64,000 nt of DNA from Arthrobacter sp. PM3 (GCF_003352915.1 NZ_CP022314.1:924360-988359), one strand, 5' to 3'; shown: positions 42,866 through 53,353, counted from the first letter of the stretch. The notes: generated by a model not told the origin, from the letters alone. Made by a program: numbers and translations.

Positions 42866-43816
42866 ATGAGTGTCTCTACCAATCCGTCGGCGCGGGGGCG
42901 CCAAACAGCTGCCGCCCCCGCGCGGCGGGTTCGGCGGCTGTCCCGCAGCGACAAACTGGTGCTCGGCCTGATGGTGGGCATCCCCACGCTGATCCAGCTC
43001 GTCCTGGTCTGGATCCCCACCCTCATGTCGGTCGGACTGTCCTTCACCCGCTGGAACGGGCTGGAGCTGACCGACATCAAACCCGCCGGCGTCGAGAACT
43101 ATCAGTTCATCGCCCAGGACTACCCGCCGTTCTGGCCCGCCATGCAGCACAACGTGCTGTGGCTGGCGTTCCTGGCGCTGGTCGCTACTCCGCTGGGGCT
43201 GCTGCTGGCAGTGCTCCTGGACAAGAACATCCGCGGCACCAGGATCTACCAGAGCATCTTCTTTGCCCCGGTGATGCTGTCGCTGGCCTTGATCGGCATC
43301 ATCTGGCAGCTGTTCTACAACCGGGACAGCGGCCTCCTGAACTTCCTCCTCGGCACCGCCGGCACGCCGCAGGCCGTCGACTGGTTCGGAGATTCCAGCG
43401 TCAACATCTGGGCGGCCCTGTTCGCCGCAACCTGGCGGCACGCCGGCTACGTCATGATCCTGTACTTGGCCGGGCTCAAGGGCGTGGACCCCACCCTGCG
43501 CGAGGCGGCCCAGATTGACGGCGCCAACGAGGTCCAGACCTTCTTCCGGGTCATCCTCCCGGCCATGCGGCCGGTCAACGTCATCGTCATCGTCATCACC
43601 GTCATCGAATCGCTCCGCGCATTCGACATCGTCTACGTCATCAACCGCGGCACCAACGGCCTGGAACTCATCAGCGCCCTGGTCATCCAGAACCTGGTGG
43701 GCGAGGGACAGGTGATCGGCATCGGCTCGGCACTGGCCGTCATCCTGCTGGTCATCTCGCTGATCCCCATCACCTTCTACCTGTCCCGCGCGTTCGGAAA
43801 GGACAAAGAGGCATGA
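42866..43816 (+). CDS. Sugar ABC transporter permease (MalF-type)
   Basis: 316 residues, six predicted helices after a basic N-terminus. The inner-membrane ATPase-contact motif EAAQIDGANEVQTFFRVILPAMRPV is clear. Works with the downstream MalG-type permease, whose start overlaps its stop (ATGA). AAGGA site before the ATG. Confidence 0.94.
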   Translation: MSVSTNPSARGRQTAAAPARRVRRLSRSDKLVLGLMVGIPTLIQLVLVWIPTLMSVGLSFTRWNGLELTDIKPAGVENYQFIAQDYPPFWPAMQHNVLWLAFLALVATPLGLLLAVLLDKNIRGTRIYQSIFFAPVMLSLALIGIIWQLFYNRDSGLLNFLLGTAGTPQAVDWFGDSSVNIWAALFAATWRHAGYVMILYLAGLKGVDPTLREAAQIDGANEVQTFFRVILPAMRPVNVIVIVITVIESLRAFDIVYVINRGTNGLELISALVIQNLVGEGQVIGIGSALAVILLVISLIPITFYLSRAFGKDKEA

Positions 43817-44781
43817 GCATCGCCCATCCCACCGATGCCGCCGCGGCAGGCACCCCGGCCGACGCCGGACAGCCCAGTTCCGGGGCCGGCAGCACCGGCC
43901 CCCGGCCCGTCCGGCCGGCCAGCAACAAGCAGGGCAAGCGGCACTACGGCACCCACGCCTTCCTGATCGTCATGGCCGCGATCTGGCTGGTGCCCCTGGG
44001 CTGGGCCATTTTCACGGCCCTGCGGCCCAAGGCGGACACAGACAAATACGGCTACTTCAGCACCGGCGGCGCCTTCAACTTCGACAACTTCACCCAGGCC
44101 TGGACCCAGGGCGGCTTCGCCCAGCTGTTCTGGAACTCCGTGCTCATCACGGTCCCGTCCGTGCTCCTGATCCTGTTCTTCGCCTCCATGATGGCGTTCG
44201 CCGTCAGCCGGGTGAACTGGAAGTTCAACATCACGCTGCTGATCATGTTCACCGCCGGCAACCTGCTGCCCCCGCAGGTGCTCGCAGCCCCGCTCTTTGA
44301 AATGTTCAAGCACTTCGAACTGCCGTACGCGCTCAGCGACTCCGGGAACCTGCTCAACACCTACATCAGCGTGATCGCCGTGGACACCGCCTTCCAGATC
44401 GGCTTCGTGACGTTCGTGCTCTCCAACTACATGAAGGCCCTCTCCCCCGAGCTGACCGAGGCGGCCCTCGTGGACGGCGCCGGCGTCTGGCGCCAGTACT
44501 GGGACATCATCCTCCCCCTGTGCCGCCCGGCCCTGGCCGCCATGGCCACCCTCGAAGTCATCTTCATTTACAACGACTTCTTCTGGCCCCTGCTGTTCAT
44601 CCAGAGCGGCGACCGCCTCCCGGTGACCACCGCCATCAACAACCTCCAGGGCCAGTTCCTCGCCAACTACAACCTGATCGCCGCCGGCGCCATGATCACG
44701 GCAATTCCGGCCCTGGTCATCTACCTGCTCCTGCAGCGCCATTTCGTGGCGGGCCTGACCCTCGGCTCCAGCAAAGGATAA
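43813..44781 (+). CDS. Sugar ABC transporter permease (MalG-type)
   Basis: 322 residues, six hydrophobic segments, with a low-complexity Ala/Gly/Pro N-terminal tail of about 50 residues and the EAALVDGAGVWRQYWDIILPLCRPAL EAA loop. Coupled by ATGA overlap to the preceding permease; the GH42 gene starts 2 bp after its stop. Confidence 0.94.
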   Translation: MSIAHPTDAAAAGTPADAGQPSSGAGSTGPRPVRPASNKQGKRHYGTHAFLIVMAAIWLVPLGWAIFTALRPKADTDKYGYFSTGGAFNFDNFTQAWTQGGFAQLFWNSVLITVPSVLLILFFASMMAFAVSRVNWKFNITLLIMFTAGNLLPPQVLAAPLFEMFKHFELPYALSDSGNLLNTYISVIAVDTAFQIGFVTFVLSNYMKALSPELTEAALVDGAGVWRQYWDIILPLCRPALAAMATLEVIFIYNDFFWPLLFIQSGDRLPVTTAINNLQGQFLANYNLIAAGAMITAIPALVIYLLLQRHFVAGLTLGSSKG

Positions 44782-44783
44782 AC

Positions 44784-46907
44784 GTGGACAACAACAACCA
44801 GAGCACCCCCTCAGCCATGGACTACATCACCGCCCGCCTGGGCGCCGAGGGTTCCCCGATGCTTGCCTTCGGCGGCGACTACAACCCGGAGCAGTGGCCC
44901 GAGGAGACCTGGGACGAGGACGTCCGGCTGATGCGCGAGGCCGGCGTCAACCTGGTCAGCGTGGGCATCTTCAGCTGGTCGCTGCTGGAACCGTCCGAGG
45001 GCGTCTACGAATTCGGCTGGCTGGACCGTGTCCTGGACCTGCTGCATGCCAACGGCATCCGGGTGGACCTGGCCAACGCAACAGCCTCCCCGCCGCCGTG
45101 GTTCAGCCACAAGTATCCCCAGTCACTGCCGGTAACGGCCGACGGCGTGCGGCACAGTTACGGTTCGCGGCAGGCTTTCGCCGCGTCCAGCCCAGAATAC
45201 CGCCGGGCTGCCGCGGCGCTGACGGAACAGATCGCCGTCCGGTACAAGGACCACCCCGCCGTCGTGATGTGGCACGTCCACAACGAGTACGGCTGCCACA
45301 ACCAGCCGGACTTCTCCGACGGCGCCGCCGCCGGCTTCCGCGTCTGGCTCGAACGCCGGTACGGCAGCCTCGACGCGCTCAATGCCGCGTGGGGCACCGC
45401 CTTCTGGTCCCAGCGCTACACGGACTGGGCCGAGATCCTGCCGCCGCGGACCTCCGGGACCTGGGTCAACCCGACCCAGCAGCTGGACTTCGCCCGCTAT
45501 TCCTCCGACGAGCTGCTCGAATGCTACAAGGCCGAGGCCGCGATCATCCGTTCCCACTCCGACCATCCCGTGACCACCAACTTCATGGGCTTCAACATGG
45601 GCCTGCACCAGCCGGTGGACTACTGGCGCTGGTCCCAGGAGATGGACGTGGTCTCCAACGACCACTACCTCATTGCCGAGGACGCACGGAACTTCCAGGA
45701 GCTGGCGGCCACCGCCGACCTCACCCGCGGCTGGGCCAACGGCAAGCCCTGGCTGCTGATGGAGCATTCGACGTCGGCCGTCAACTGGCAGCCGCGCAAC
45801 ATCGCCAAGGCGCCGGGCGAGATGCTGCGCAATTCCCTGCAGCACGTGGCCCGCGGCGCCGACGGCGCCCTGTTCTTCCAGTGGCGGGCCTCGCGGGCCG
45901 GTGCCGAGAAGTTCCACTCCGGGCTGCTGCCGCATGCCGGCACTGACACCAAGGTGTGGCGCGAGGTGGTCCAGCTGGGCCAGGCGCTGCGCAGCCTGGC
46001 GGAAATCAGCGGCTCGGTGGTCACGGGGGCCTCCGGCCGGGTGGACGTCGCCATCCTCCACGACACCGATGCCCGCTGGGCCTCGGAACTGGACTCGCAC
46101 CCGAGCGTGGATGCCTCGAACATCGCGGAAACCCGGCGCTGGCATGACGCCTTCTACCGGGCCGGGATTCCCACGGACTTCCGCCAGAGCACGGACGACC
46201 TCTCCGGCTACCGGCTCGTCGTCGCGCCGATGCAGTACCTCGTCGGCGATGCCGGGGCGGCGAACCTGGACGCCTACGTCCGCGCTGGCGGCCACCTCGT
46301 CGTGACGTATTTCTCCGGTATCGTGGACGAAAATGACCACATCAGGCTTGGCGGCTACCCCGGCGCATTCAGCGGACTGCTGGGCGTGCGGATGGAGGAG
46401 TTCTTCCCCTTGCGTGCCGGCGAGAGCGTCCCGCTCAGCGGCTTCGGCGCAGGCACGTGCTGGAACGAACTGGGACAGGCCACCACTGCCGAGGTCCTCG
46501 CGGAGGTGGCCGGCGGCCCGGCCGCCGGTTCTCCGGCCGTGACCCGCAACCGCGCCGGAAGCGGCCGGTCCTACTATGTCGCCACCACGCTCGCTCCGGA
46601 GGGCATGGCCGAGCTTCTCAGCGTCGTCTGCGCCGATGCCGGGGTGCAGCCGCTCCTTCCGGACCTGCCGGCCGGGGTGGAAGTTGCCCGGCGCAGCAAG
46701 GACGGGACCGACTGGACGTTTTGCATCAACCACGGGGCGGACGACGTCAGGCTGCCGCTGGACGGCGTCGACGTCCTCACCGGCGCCGAGCTCGACGGCG
46801 GCCTGGGCCTCGCTGCCGGAGGCGTCGCCGTCATCCGGACCCGGGCCGCCGAACTGGTCGGCTCGTCCGCCAGCCAATCAGACCAGTCAACCCACCCACG
46901 CCTGTAA
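44784..46907 (+). CDS. Beta-galactosidase, GH42
   Basis: 707 residues from GTG 44784 (AAGGA 5 bp upstream); the ATG at 44817 lacks a ribosome site. GH42 catalytic barrel with MLAFGGDYNPEQWPEETWDEDVRLM, acid/base Glu168 in HVHNEYGCHN and nucleophile Glu327 in LLMEHSTSAVNWQ, followed by the trimerisation and C-terminal domains. No signal peptide, so it cleaves imported beta-galactosides such as lactose or galacto-oligosaccharides in the cytoplasm. Confidence 0.95.
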   Translation: MDNNNQSTPSAMDYITARLGAEGSPMLAFGGDYNPEQWPEETWDEDVRLMREAGVNLVSVGIFSWSLLEPSEGVYEFGWLDRVLDLLHANGIRVDLANATASPPPWFSHKYPQSLPVTADGVRHSYGSRQAFAASSPEYRRAAAALTEQIAVRYKDHPAVVMWHVHNEYGCHNQPDFSDGAAAGFRVWLERRYGSLDALNAAWGTAFWSQRYTDWAEILPPRTSGTWVNPTQQLDFARYSSDELLECYKAEAAIIRSHSDHPVTTNFMGFNMGLHQPVDYWRWSQEMDVVSNDHYLIAEDARNFQELAATADLTRGWANGKPWLLMEHSTSAVNWQPRNIAKAPGEMLRNSLQHVARGADGALFFQWRASRAGAEKFHSGLLPHAGTDTKVWREVVQLGQALRSLAEISGSVVTGASGRVDVAILHDTDARWASELDSHPSVDASNIAETRRWHDAFYRAGIPTDFRQSTDDLSGYRLVVAPMQYLVGDAGAANLDAYVRAGGHLVVTYFSGIVDENDHIRLGGYPGAFSGLLGVRMEEFFPLRAGESVPLSGFGAGTCWNELGQATTAEVLAEVAGGPAAGSPAVTRNRAGSGRSYYVATTLAPEGMAELLSVVCADAGVQPLLPDLPAGVEVARRSKDGTDWTFCINHGADDVRLPLDGVDVLTGAELDGGLGLAAGGVAVIRTRAAELVGSSASQSDQSTHPRL

Positions 46908-46916
46908 GGACTCCAG

Positions 46917-47714
46917 ATGCTAGCCGCTGCCCGCCATTCCGCCATCCTCGCCGAGGTCCAGCGTGAACGGATCGTCCGCGTCGCGGACCTCGCCAAGATG
47001 CTCGGGGTCTCGCTCATGACCGTGCGGCGGGACATCGATGCCCTGGACGCGGCCGGCAGCGTGGAGAAGATCCATGGCGGGGCCAAGCTGCCCGGCGGCG
47101 CCAGCACCCACGAGCCGGGCTTCGAGCTGAAGGTGACCCAGCTCAAGGACGAGAAGATGGCGATCGCGCAGGAGGCCGCCGCCCAGGTCCGCGAGGGCAT
47201 GGCGGTGGGGCTCAGCGCCGGCACCACCACGTGGGCGCTGGCGCAGCTGCTGTCCGCCGGGCCGCGGATCACGGTGGTCACCAACTCCGTGCGGATCGCG
47301 GACGTCTTCCACCAGAGCTCCTCGCCATCCACCGTGATCCTGACCGGCGGCGAACGCACCCCCTCCGATGCCCTCGTCGGCCCGCTTGCCACGTCCGCCC
47401 TCCGGCAACTGCACCTGGACGTGCTGTTCCTCGGCGTCCACGGCGCGGACGCCGACGCCGGGTTCACCACGCCCAACGTCCTGGAAGCGGAAACCGACCG
47501 GGCCTTCGTGGCCGCGGCCCGCCGGGTGGTGGTCCTGGCCGACCACACCAAGTGGGGCACCCTGGGCATCAGCACCATCGCCGACCTCGAGGACGCTGAC
47601 GAACTCATCAGCGACGACCTCCTGGGCGGGGAAGCCCGGCGCATCCTCGGCGAGCGCGTCGGGCGGCTCCGCCTGGCGCGCACGGCTTCTGACGCCGGCG
47701 CCGCCACGGGCTGA
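46917..47714 (+). CDS. DeoR/GlpR-family transcriptional regulator
   Basis: 265 residues. HTH ILAEVQRERIVRVADLAKMLGVSLMTVRRDIDALDAAGSVEKIHGGAKL, then the DeoR sensor domain (AIAQEAAAQVREGMAVGLSAGTTTWALAQLL, VVVLADHTKWG) that binds a phosphorylated sugar. Embedded in the galactoside operon, it likely represses it and is relieved by a galactose-derived phosphate. Confidence 0.93.
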   Translation: MLAAARHSAILAEVQRERIVRVADLAKMLGVSLMTVRRDIDALDAAGSVEKIHGGAKLPGGASTHEPGFELKVTQLKDEKMAIAQEAAAQVREGMAVGLSAGTTTWALAQLLSAGPRITVVTNSVRIADVFHQSSSPSTVILTGGERTPSDALVGPLATSALRQLHLDVLFLGVHGADADAGFTTPNVLEAETDRAFVAAARRVVVLADHTKWGTLGISTIADLEDADELISDDLLGGEARRILGERVGRLRLARTASDAGAATG

Positions 47715-47759
47715 CCTCAACGGCCCCGCCCACCACTCATCACTACGCCTGGAGCTACC

Positions 47760-50030
47760 GTGAACAACCCGGACCTCACCCTTGTCCCCGAGACCCGTCC
47801 CCCGGGTGTCAGATCCGTGGGCGTCCCGCCTGCCGAGCCGCTGCACCTGCGCCGCTCCGGCACATCCTTGCTCATCGACTTCAGCACGGGCGAGCCCGCG
47901 ATGCTGCACTTCGGCGCCGACCTCGGCCCCGCCCTGCCGGACCTGTCGCTGCTGGGCGACGCGGTGCCGCACTCGGCCCTCGACATCCCGGTCACCCTGG
48001 GACTGATCCCGCAGGCCTCCTCCGGGTGGCGGGGGCGGCCCGGCCTCCGCGGGCACCGGAACGGCCAGGCGTTCTCGGCCCGCCTGCGCGTTGTCGGGGT
48101 GGAACAGGCGGAGGCGGGCTCGGCCGTCATCACCCAGGCCGACGCGGAGGCGGGCGTCACCGTCCGTACCGAGGTCAGGATCAACGACGGCGGCCTCCTC
48201 CAGCTCCGGCACCGGCTCCACAACGACGGTGCGGATCCCTACAGCCTCGACGAACTGGCCGCGGTGCTGCCCGTGGGCCGCGCGGCCACCGAAGTCCTGG
48301 ACCTGACCGGCCGCTGGTGCCGGGAGTCCCACCCGCAGCGACTGCCGCTGCACCAGGGCACCTGGGTCCGGTCCGGCCGGCACGGCCGCACCGGCCACGA
48401 CGCCCCGCTCCTTCTGGCCGCCGGGACCGCCGGGTTCGGCAACCGCCACGGCCAGGTCTGGGCCGTGCATCTGGGCTGGAGCGGCAACCACGAGAGCTTC
48501 GTTGACGCCGTGGCGGACGGCCGGACTGTCATCGGCGCCTCGGAACTGCTCGGTGCCGGCGAGATCGTCCTCGCCCCGGACACCGGGTACGAGACTCCGT
48601 GGCTGTTCGCCGCGTACTCCGCCGCCGGGCTGGACGGCATCAGCGACGCCTTCTACGCCTGGTTCCGCGGCCGGCCCCACCACCCCGGCAGCCGGTCCGG
48701 CAAAGCCCGGCCCGTGACGCTCAACGTCTGGGAAGCGGTGTATTTCGACCACCGCCTGCCCGTGCTGCTGGAACTGGCCGAGTCCGCCGCCGGCCTGGGC
48801 GTGGAACGCTACGTGCTCGACGACGGCTGGTTCCGCGGCCGGCGCAACGACACCGCGGGACTGGGCGACTGGTACGTCGACGAGGAGCGCTGGCCCGGCG
48901 GCCTGGCCCCGCTGGTCGACGCGGTCACCGGCCACGGCATGGAATTCGGGCTCTGGGTTGAGCCGGAGATGATCAGCGAAGACTCGGACCTGGCCCGCGC
49001 CCACCCGGACTGGATCGCCGGTCCGGCCACGCACGCCACGCCCGGCCTTCCCGGCAGCAACGGCCGGCTGCCCGAACGCTGGCGGCACCAGCAGGTCCTC
49101 GACCTCGTCAACCCCGACGCCTGGCAGTACGTCTTCGGCCGGCTGGACGCCCTGCTGCGTGAGTACCGGATCAGCTACCTCAAGTGGGACCAGAACCGGG
49201 ACCTGACCGAGATGGGCCACGCCGGCCGACCCTCGGTACACGACCAGACCCTGGCCGTGTACCGGCTGCTCGACGAACTCCGCAAAGCCCATCCCGGCGT
49301 CGAGATCGAAAGCTGCTCCTCCGGCGGCGGCCGCGTGGACCTCGGCATCCTGGAACGCACCGACCGGATCTGGGCCTCGGACTGCAACGACGCCCTGGAA
49401 CGGCAGACCATCCAGCGGTGGACCGGCCTGGTGGTGCCGCCGGAACTCGTCGGATCGCATGTCGGGCCCACCACAAGCCACACCACGGCGCGCACGCACG
49501 ATCTTTCCTTCCGGGCCGTCACCGCGATGTTCGGCCACTTCGGCCTCGAATGGGATGTCCGGCACCTCGCCGGTTCCGAGCGCACCGAACTTGCCGCGGT
49601 GATCGCGCTGTTCAAGGAGTACCGCCCGCTCCTGCACAGTGGACGCATGGTGCGCGCCGACGAGCCCGATCCGTCGCTCCGGCTGCACGGTGTCGTATCC
49701 CACGACGGCGCCGAAGCCCTCTTCGCGCTGGTGTCCGTGGCGACGTCGTACGCCGAATTCCCCGGCCGGATCTGCCTGCCGGGCCTGCTGCCGGACGCCG
49801 CATACCGGGTGGAGGCGCTGTACCCGGCGGCCGAAGACCGCCGGGCCTTCCTGCAGACGGAACACCCGGCATGGCTCGCCGGCGGCGTCGACGCGACCGG
49901 CCGCTTCCTGGCGGAGTCCGGCCTCCCGATGCCCGTCCTCAACCCGGAACACGGCCTGCTCCTGGCCGTCCGCCGCGCCACCGCTGACACTCCAGCCGCA
50001 ACCGGCGGCCACGCCGTAAGGAACTCCTAG
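47760..50030 (+). CDS. Alpha-galactosidase, GH36
   Basis: 756 residues starting at GTG with GGAG 5 bp upstream. N-terminal beta-sandwich, then the GH36 barrel: VLDDGWFRGRRNDTAGLGDW, nucleophile Asp477 in YLKWDQNRD and acid/base Asp541 in WASDCND. It releases galactose from melibiose, raffinose or stachyose in the cytoplasm. Two base pairs separate it from galT. Confidence 0.95.
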   Translation: MNNPDLTLVPETRPPGVRSVGVPPAEPLHLRRSGTSLLIDFSTGEPAMLHFGADLGPALPDLSLLGDAVPHSALDIPVTLGLIPQASSGWRGRPGLRGHRNGQAFSARLRVVGVEQAEAGSAVITQADAEAGVTVRTEVRINDGGLLQLRHRLHNDGADPYSLDELAAVLPVGRAATEVLDLTGRWCRESHPQRLPLHQGTWVRSGRHGRTGHDAPLLLAAGTAGFGNRHGQVWAVHLGWSGNHESFVDAVADGRTVIGASELLGAGEIVLAPDTGYETPWLFAAYSAAGLDGISDAFYAWFRGRPHHPGSRSGKARPVTLNVWEAVYFDHRLPVLLELAESAAGLGVERYVLDDGWFRGRRNDTAGLGDWYVDEERWPGGLAPLVDAVTGHGMEFGLWVEPEMISEDSDLARAHPDWIAGPATHATPGLPGSNGRLPERWRHQQVLDLVNPDAWQYVFGRLDALLREYRISYLKWDQNRDLTEMGHAGRPSVHDQTLAVYRLLDELRKAHPGVEIESCSSGGGRVDLGILERTDRIWASDCNDALERQTIQRWTGLVVPPELVGSHVGPTTSHTTARTHDLSFRAVTAMFGHFGLEWDVRHLAGSERTELAAVIALFKEYRPLLHSGRMVRADEPDPSLRLHGVVSHDGAEALFALVSVATSYAEFPGRICLPGLLPDAAYRVEALYPAAEDRRAFLQTEHPAWLAGGVDATGRFLAESGLPMPVLNPEHGLLLAVRRATADTPAATGGHAVRNS

Positions 50031-50031
50031 C

Positions 50032-51144
50032 ATGGGCACCATCACGAAACGCTCCTACAAGCTCTCCGACGGCCGGGACATCATCTACTTCGATGACTCC
50101 GACACCGTGCTGCCGCCGGAGCGCGGCAACGACCTCCGCGAGCCGACGGTCCGGCCGCCGACGGCCACCATGCGCCAGGACATCCTGACCGGCGAGTGGA
50201 TTTCGATCGCGGCCGCACGGCAGAACCGCGTGGTGCTGCCGCCCTCGCACTTGGACCCGTTGGCCCCGGCCTCCCCCGGGAACCCCTCGGAGATCCCGAG
50301 CCTGTATGACGTCGCCGTCTTCGAAAACAAGTCCCCGTCCTTCGGCCCCGACCTCGGGGGCGCCGCCGCCCCGGAGGGCCTGGCGGACCTCGCCCGGGTG
50401 GGGCTGGGCCGCAGCCGGCAGTCCGTGGGCCGGTGCGAAGTGGTGTGCTTCTCCCCCGAACACACCGGTTCCCTCGCGGACCTGCCGCTGTCCCGGATGC
50501 GCACCGTGGTGGAGGCCTGGGCGGACCGGACGGCCGCGCTGTCGGCGCTGCCCGGCGTCGAACAGGTCTTTCCGTTCGAGAACCGCGGCGAGGCGATCGG
50601 GGTGACCCTGCACCATCCGCACGGGCAGATCTACGCCTACCCCTACATCACGCCCCGCACGGCCCAGCTGGTCCGCACGATCGAGACCTACGGCGGGCCG
50701 CTGTTCGAGGACGTCCTGGCCTTCGAGCAGAAGTCCGAGCGGGTGCTGCTCCAGGGCGACCACTGGACCGCGTTCGTCCCGTTTGCCGCGCGCTGGCCGG
50801 TGGAGGTGCACATGCTCCCGCACCGGCACGTCCCGGACCTCGCCGCCACCACGGACGAGGAACGCGATGAGTTCTCCGCGTTGTACGGCCGCCTCCTGCG
50901 CGGCGTCGACGCCCTCTACGACACGCCGACCCCGTACATTTCGGCCTGGCACCAGGCCCCGGTCCACGCCCACCGGGACGACATCCGGCTCATGCTGCAG
51001 CTGACCTCGCCCCGCCGGGAGGAGGACAAGCTCAAGTACCTCGCGGGGTCGGAGGCCGCGATGGGGGCGTTCATCGCGGACATCCCGCCGGAAACTGCCG
51101 CCGCCCGGCTACGCGAAGCCATCGAAAAGGACACCCGGCCATGA
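50032..51144 (+). CDS. galT: Galactose-1-phosphate uridylyltransferase
   Basis: 370 residues, HIT superfamily. The nucleophilic histidine is His197 in LHHPHGQIYAYPY; the C-terminal half has HMLPHRHVPDL and SAWHQAPVHAHR. Converts galactose 1-phosphate and UDP-glucose to glucose 1-phosphate and UDP-galactose. Overlaps galK by ATGA; galE is not seen in the window. Confidence 0.95.
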   Translation: MGTITKRSYKLSDGRDIIYFDDSDTVLPPERGNDLREPTVRPPTATMRQDILTGEWISIAAARQNRVVLPPSHLDPLAPASPGNPSEIPSLYDVAVFENKSPSFGPDLGGAAAPEGLADLARVGLGRSRQSVGRCEVVCFSPEHTGSLADLPLSRMRTVVEAWADRTAALSALPGVEQVFPFENRGEAIGVTLHHPHGQIYAYPYITPRTAQLVRTIETYGGPLFEDVLAFEQKSERVLLQGDHWTAFVPFAARWPVEVHMLPHRHVPDLAATTDEERDEFSALYGRLLRGVDALYDTPTPYISAWHQAPVHAHRDDIRLMLQLTSPRREEDKLKYLAGSEAAMGAFIADIPPETAAARLREAIEKDTRP

Positions 51145-52319
51145 ATCAAGCTCTTCAGCGGGGAAGTGAGTACTTCTCCAGCCAGTTCGGCGGCGCCCCG
51201 GACGGCCTGTGGTCTGCGCCGGGCCGGGTCAACCTGATCGGCGAGCACACGGACTACAACGAAGGTTTCGCGTTCCCGCTCGCAATCGACAAGCGCACCA
51301 CCGTGGCCGCCCGTGCCCGGGAAGACCGGCTCCTGCGGGTCGCCAGCAGCGCCTTTCCCGGCGTCGTGGAGGCGAACCTCGATGCCCTCACCCCGGACGC
51401 CCTTACGGGCTGGGCCGCGTACCCCCTCGGCGTGGCCTGGGCGATGTCCCGCGCGGCAGCCGGCGACGGCGGCGCCTCCTCCGGCGCCCGGCTCACCGGC
51501 ATGGACCTGGCGCTGACCTCGAACGTCCCGGCCGGCGCGGGGCTGTCCTCCTCGGCCGCCGTCGAGTGCGCGGTGGCCGTGGCGCTGAATGACCTCTGGG
51601 GGCTTGGCCTGGACCGGCAGGAACTCGCCCGGATCGGCCAGCTGGCCGAGAATAAGGTGGTCGGCGCGCCCACCGGCATCATGGACCAGTCGGCCTCGCT
51701 CCTGGGCGAGCCGGATCACGGCATCCTGCTGGACTGCCAGAACCTGTTGACGGAGAGCGTCGCCCTCGGCTTCGCCGCGGCAGGGGCGGGGCTGCTCGTG
51801 ATCGACACCCGCACCAGCCACTCGCACGCTGACGGCGGCTATGCCAGCCGCCGCCGCTCCTGCGAGGACGGCGCCCGGGCCATGGGCGTCGGGAGCCTGC
51901 GGGCACTGGGGCCGGAGGACCTTCCCCGTGCGGCGGACCTGCTGGACGAGAAGACCTACCGACGGGTCCGGCACATCATCACCGAAAACCAGCGGGTACT
52001 GGACACTGTCGCCGCACTGCGCGGTTCAGGCGCCGCCGCGATCGGACCGTTCCTCAACGCATCCCACGTCTCCATGCGGGACGACTTCGAGATCTCCACC
52101 CCCGAGCTCGACCTCGCCGTGGCCAGCGCACAGGAGCTGGGCGCCATCGGCGCGCGCATGACCGGCGGCGGCTTTGGCGGCGCGGCCATCGCACTGGTCC
52201 GCAACGACGACGCCGGCAGGGTCGCCGGGGGCATTGCCCGCAGCTTCGCCCGGGCCGGGTACACGGCCCCGGCGATCTTCCCGGTCACCGCGTCCGGAGG
52301 CGCCCGCCGCGACCTTTAG
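51141..52319 (+). CDS. galK: Galactokinase
   Basis: 392 residues, GHMP kinase. Galactose signature GRVNLIGEHTDYNEGFAFPLAI, ATP loop VPAGAGLSSSAAVECAVAVAL and C-terminal MTGGGFGGAAIALV are all present. Phosphorylates galactose released by the two glycosidases. Last gene of the galactoside operon; translationally coupled to galT. Confidence 0.96.
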   Translation: MNQALQRGSEYFSSQFGGAPDGLWSAPGRVNLIGEHTDYNEGFAFPLAIDKRTTVAARAREDRLLRVASSAFPGVVEANLDALTPDALTGWAAYPLGVAWAMSRAAAGDGGASSGARLTGMDLALTSNVPAGAGLSSSAAVECAVAVALNDLWGLGLDRQELARIGQLAENKVVGAPTGIMDQSASLLGEPDHGILLDCQNLLTESVALGFAAAGAGLLVIDTRTSHSHADGGYASRRRSCEDGARAMGVGSLRALGPEDLPRAADLLDEKTYRRVRHIITENQRVLDTVAALRGSGAAAIGPFLNASHVSMRDDFEISTPELDLAVASAQELGAIGARMTGGGFGGAAIALVRNDDAGRVAGGIARSFARAGYTAPAIFPVTASGGARRDL

Positions 52320-52363
52320 CCAGCCGCTGATCGTAAACCCGGCGCTGTCCCAGGCGCGTCCCG

Positions 52364-53353
52364 TCAGGCGGGTAGGAGCCGGGCGGCGTCGGCGAGCAGT
52401 TCCACCGAACGCAGCCGGGCTTCGGTGCCGGTGCTCTGATGCGCCACGATCAGCTCGTCGGCGTCGGCGTGCTGCGTGAACTCCTCCAGGTACGCCAGGA
52501 CGGCGTCCGGGGTGCCGACCGCGGAGTACTTCATCATCTGCGCCATGTGCTGGCCCTGCGGCGAGTCCAGGATCATGTCCGCCTCGTCGTCGCTGAACAC
52601 GCGCCCGTTGCCGAAGAACAGCGAGACCCTGGCCCGCTTGGTGGCCTGGAACATCGCCTGGGCCTCGGCGGCCGAGTTCGCGGCGATGACGTTGACGCCG
52701 GCGATCACGTGCGGGGCGTCAAGCTGCGCGGAGGGCCGGAACTCGCGGCGGTACACGGCAACCGCGTCCTGCAGGGCGTTGGGCGCGAAGTGCGAGGCGA
52801 AGGCGTAGGGCAGGCCCAGCTGGGCGGCCAGCCGGGCGCCGAACAGGGAGGACCCCAGGATGTAGAGCGGCACGTCGGTGCCTTTGCCCGGGGTCGCCTC
52901 GACGCCGTGCACGCGGGTGGGGCCGGTCAGGTACCCCTGCAGTTCCAGGACGTCCTGCGGGAAGCTGTCGGCGGACATCGGATCGCGGCGCAGCGCGCGC
53001 ATGGTGTTCTGGTCGCTGCCGGGCGCCCGGCCCAGCCCGAGGTCGATCCTTCCCGGGTGCAGGGTTTCGAGCGTGCCGAACTGTTCGGCGATGGTCAATG
53101 GGGAGTGGTTGGGCAGCATCACGCCGCCGGCGCCGAGCCGGATGCTGGACGTGTGGGCCGCGACGTGCGCGATCAGCACGCTCGTGGCGGAGGACGCGAT
53201 CGAGGACATGTTGTGGTGCTCGGCGTACCAGATCCGCCGGTAGCCCCGGTCCTCGGCGAGCTGGGCCATGGCCACGCTCCCGGCGAAGCTCTCGGCCGCC
53301 GTCTGGCCCGGGCCGATGGTTGCGAGGTCGAGGATGGAGAGCGGAACAGTCAC
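52364..53353 (-). CDS. LLM-class flavin-dependent oxidoreductase
   Basis: 329 residues, luciferase-like TIM barrel. Characteristic stretches are [82 protein letters not shown]-dependent; substrate unknown. I chose GTG 53353 because the family begins just there (xPLSILDLA); the longer frame lacks homology-like sequence. Convergent with galK. Confidence 0.92.
   Translation of the reverse strand: MTVPLSILDLATIGPGQTAAESFAGSVAMAQLAEDRGYRRIWYAEHHNMSSIASSATSVLIAHVAAHTSSIRLGAGGVMLPNHSPLTIAEQFGTLETLHPGRIDLGLGRAPGSDQNTMRALRRDPMSADSFPQDVLELQGYLTGPTRVHGVEATPGKGTDVPLYILGSSLFGARLAAQLGLPYAFASHFAPNALQDAVAVYRREFRPSAQLDAPHVIAGVNVIAANSAAEAQAMFQATKRARVSLFFGNGRVFSDDEADMILDSPQGQHMAQMMKYSAVGTPDAVLAYLEEFTQHADADELIVAHQSTGTEARLRSVELLADAARLLPA

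Noticed and set aside
41461..43080. 539-codon minus-strand frame
   Set aside because: Antisense to the binding lipoprotein and permease genes of the galactoside operon.
46920..50045. 1041-codon open frame on the minus strand
   Set aside because: It lies antisense to the DeoR and GH36 genes, which carry clear catalytic motifs; long antisense frames are normal in G+C-rich DNA with strong third-position bias.
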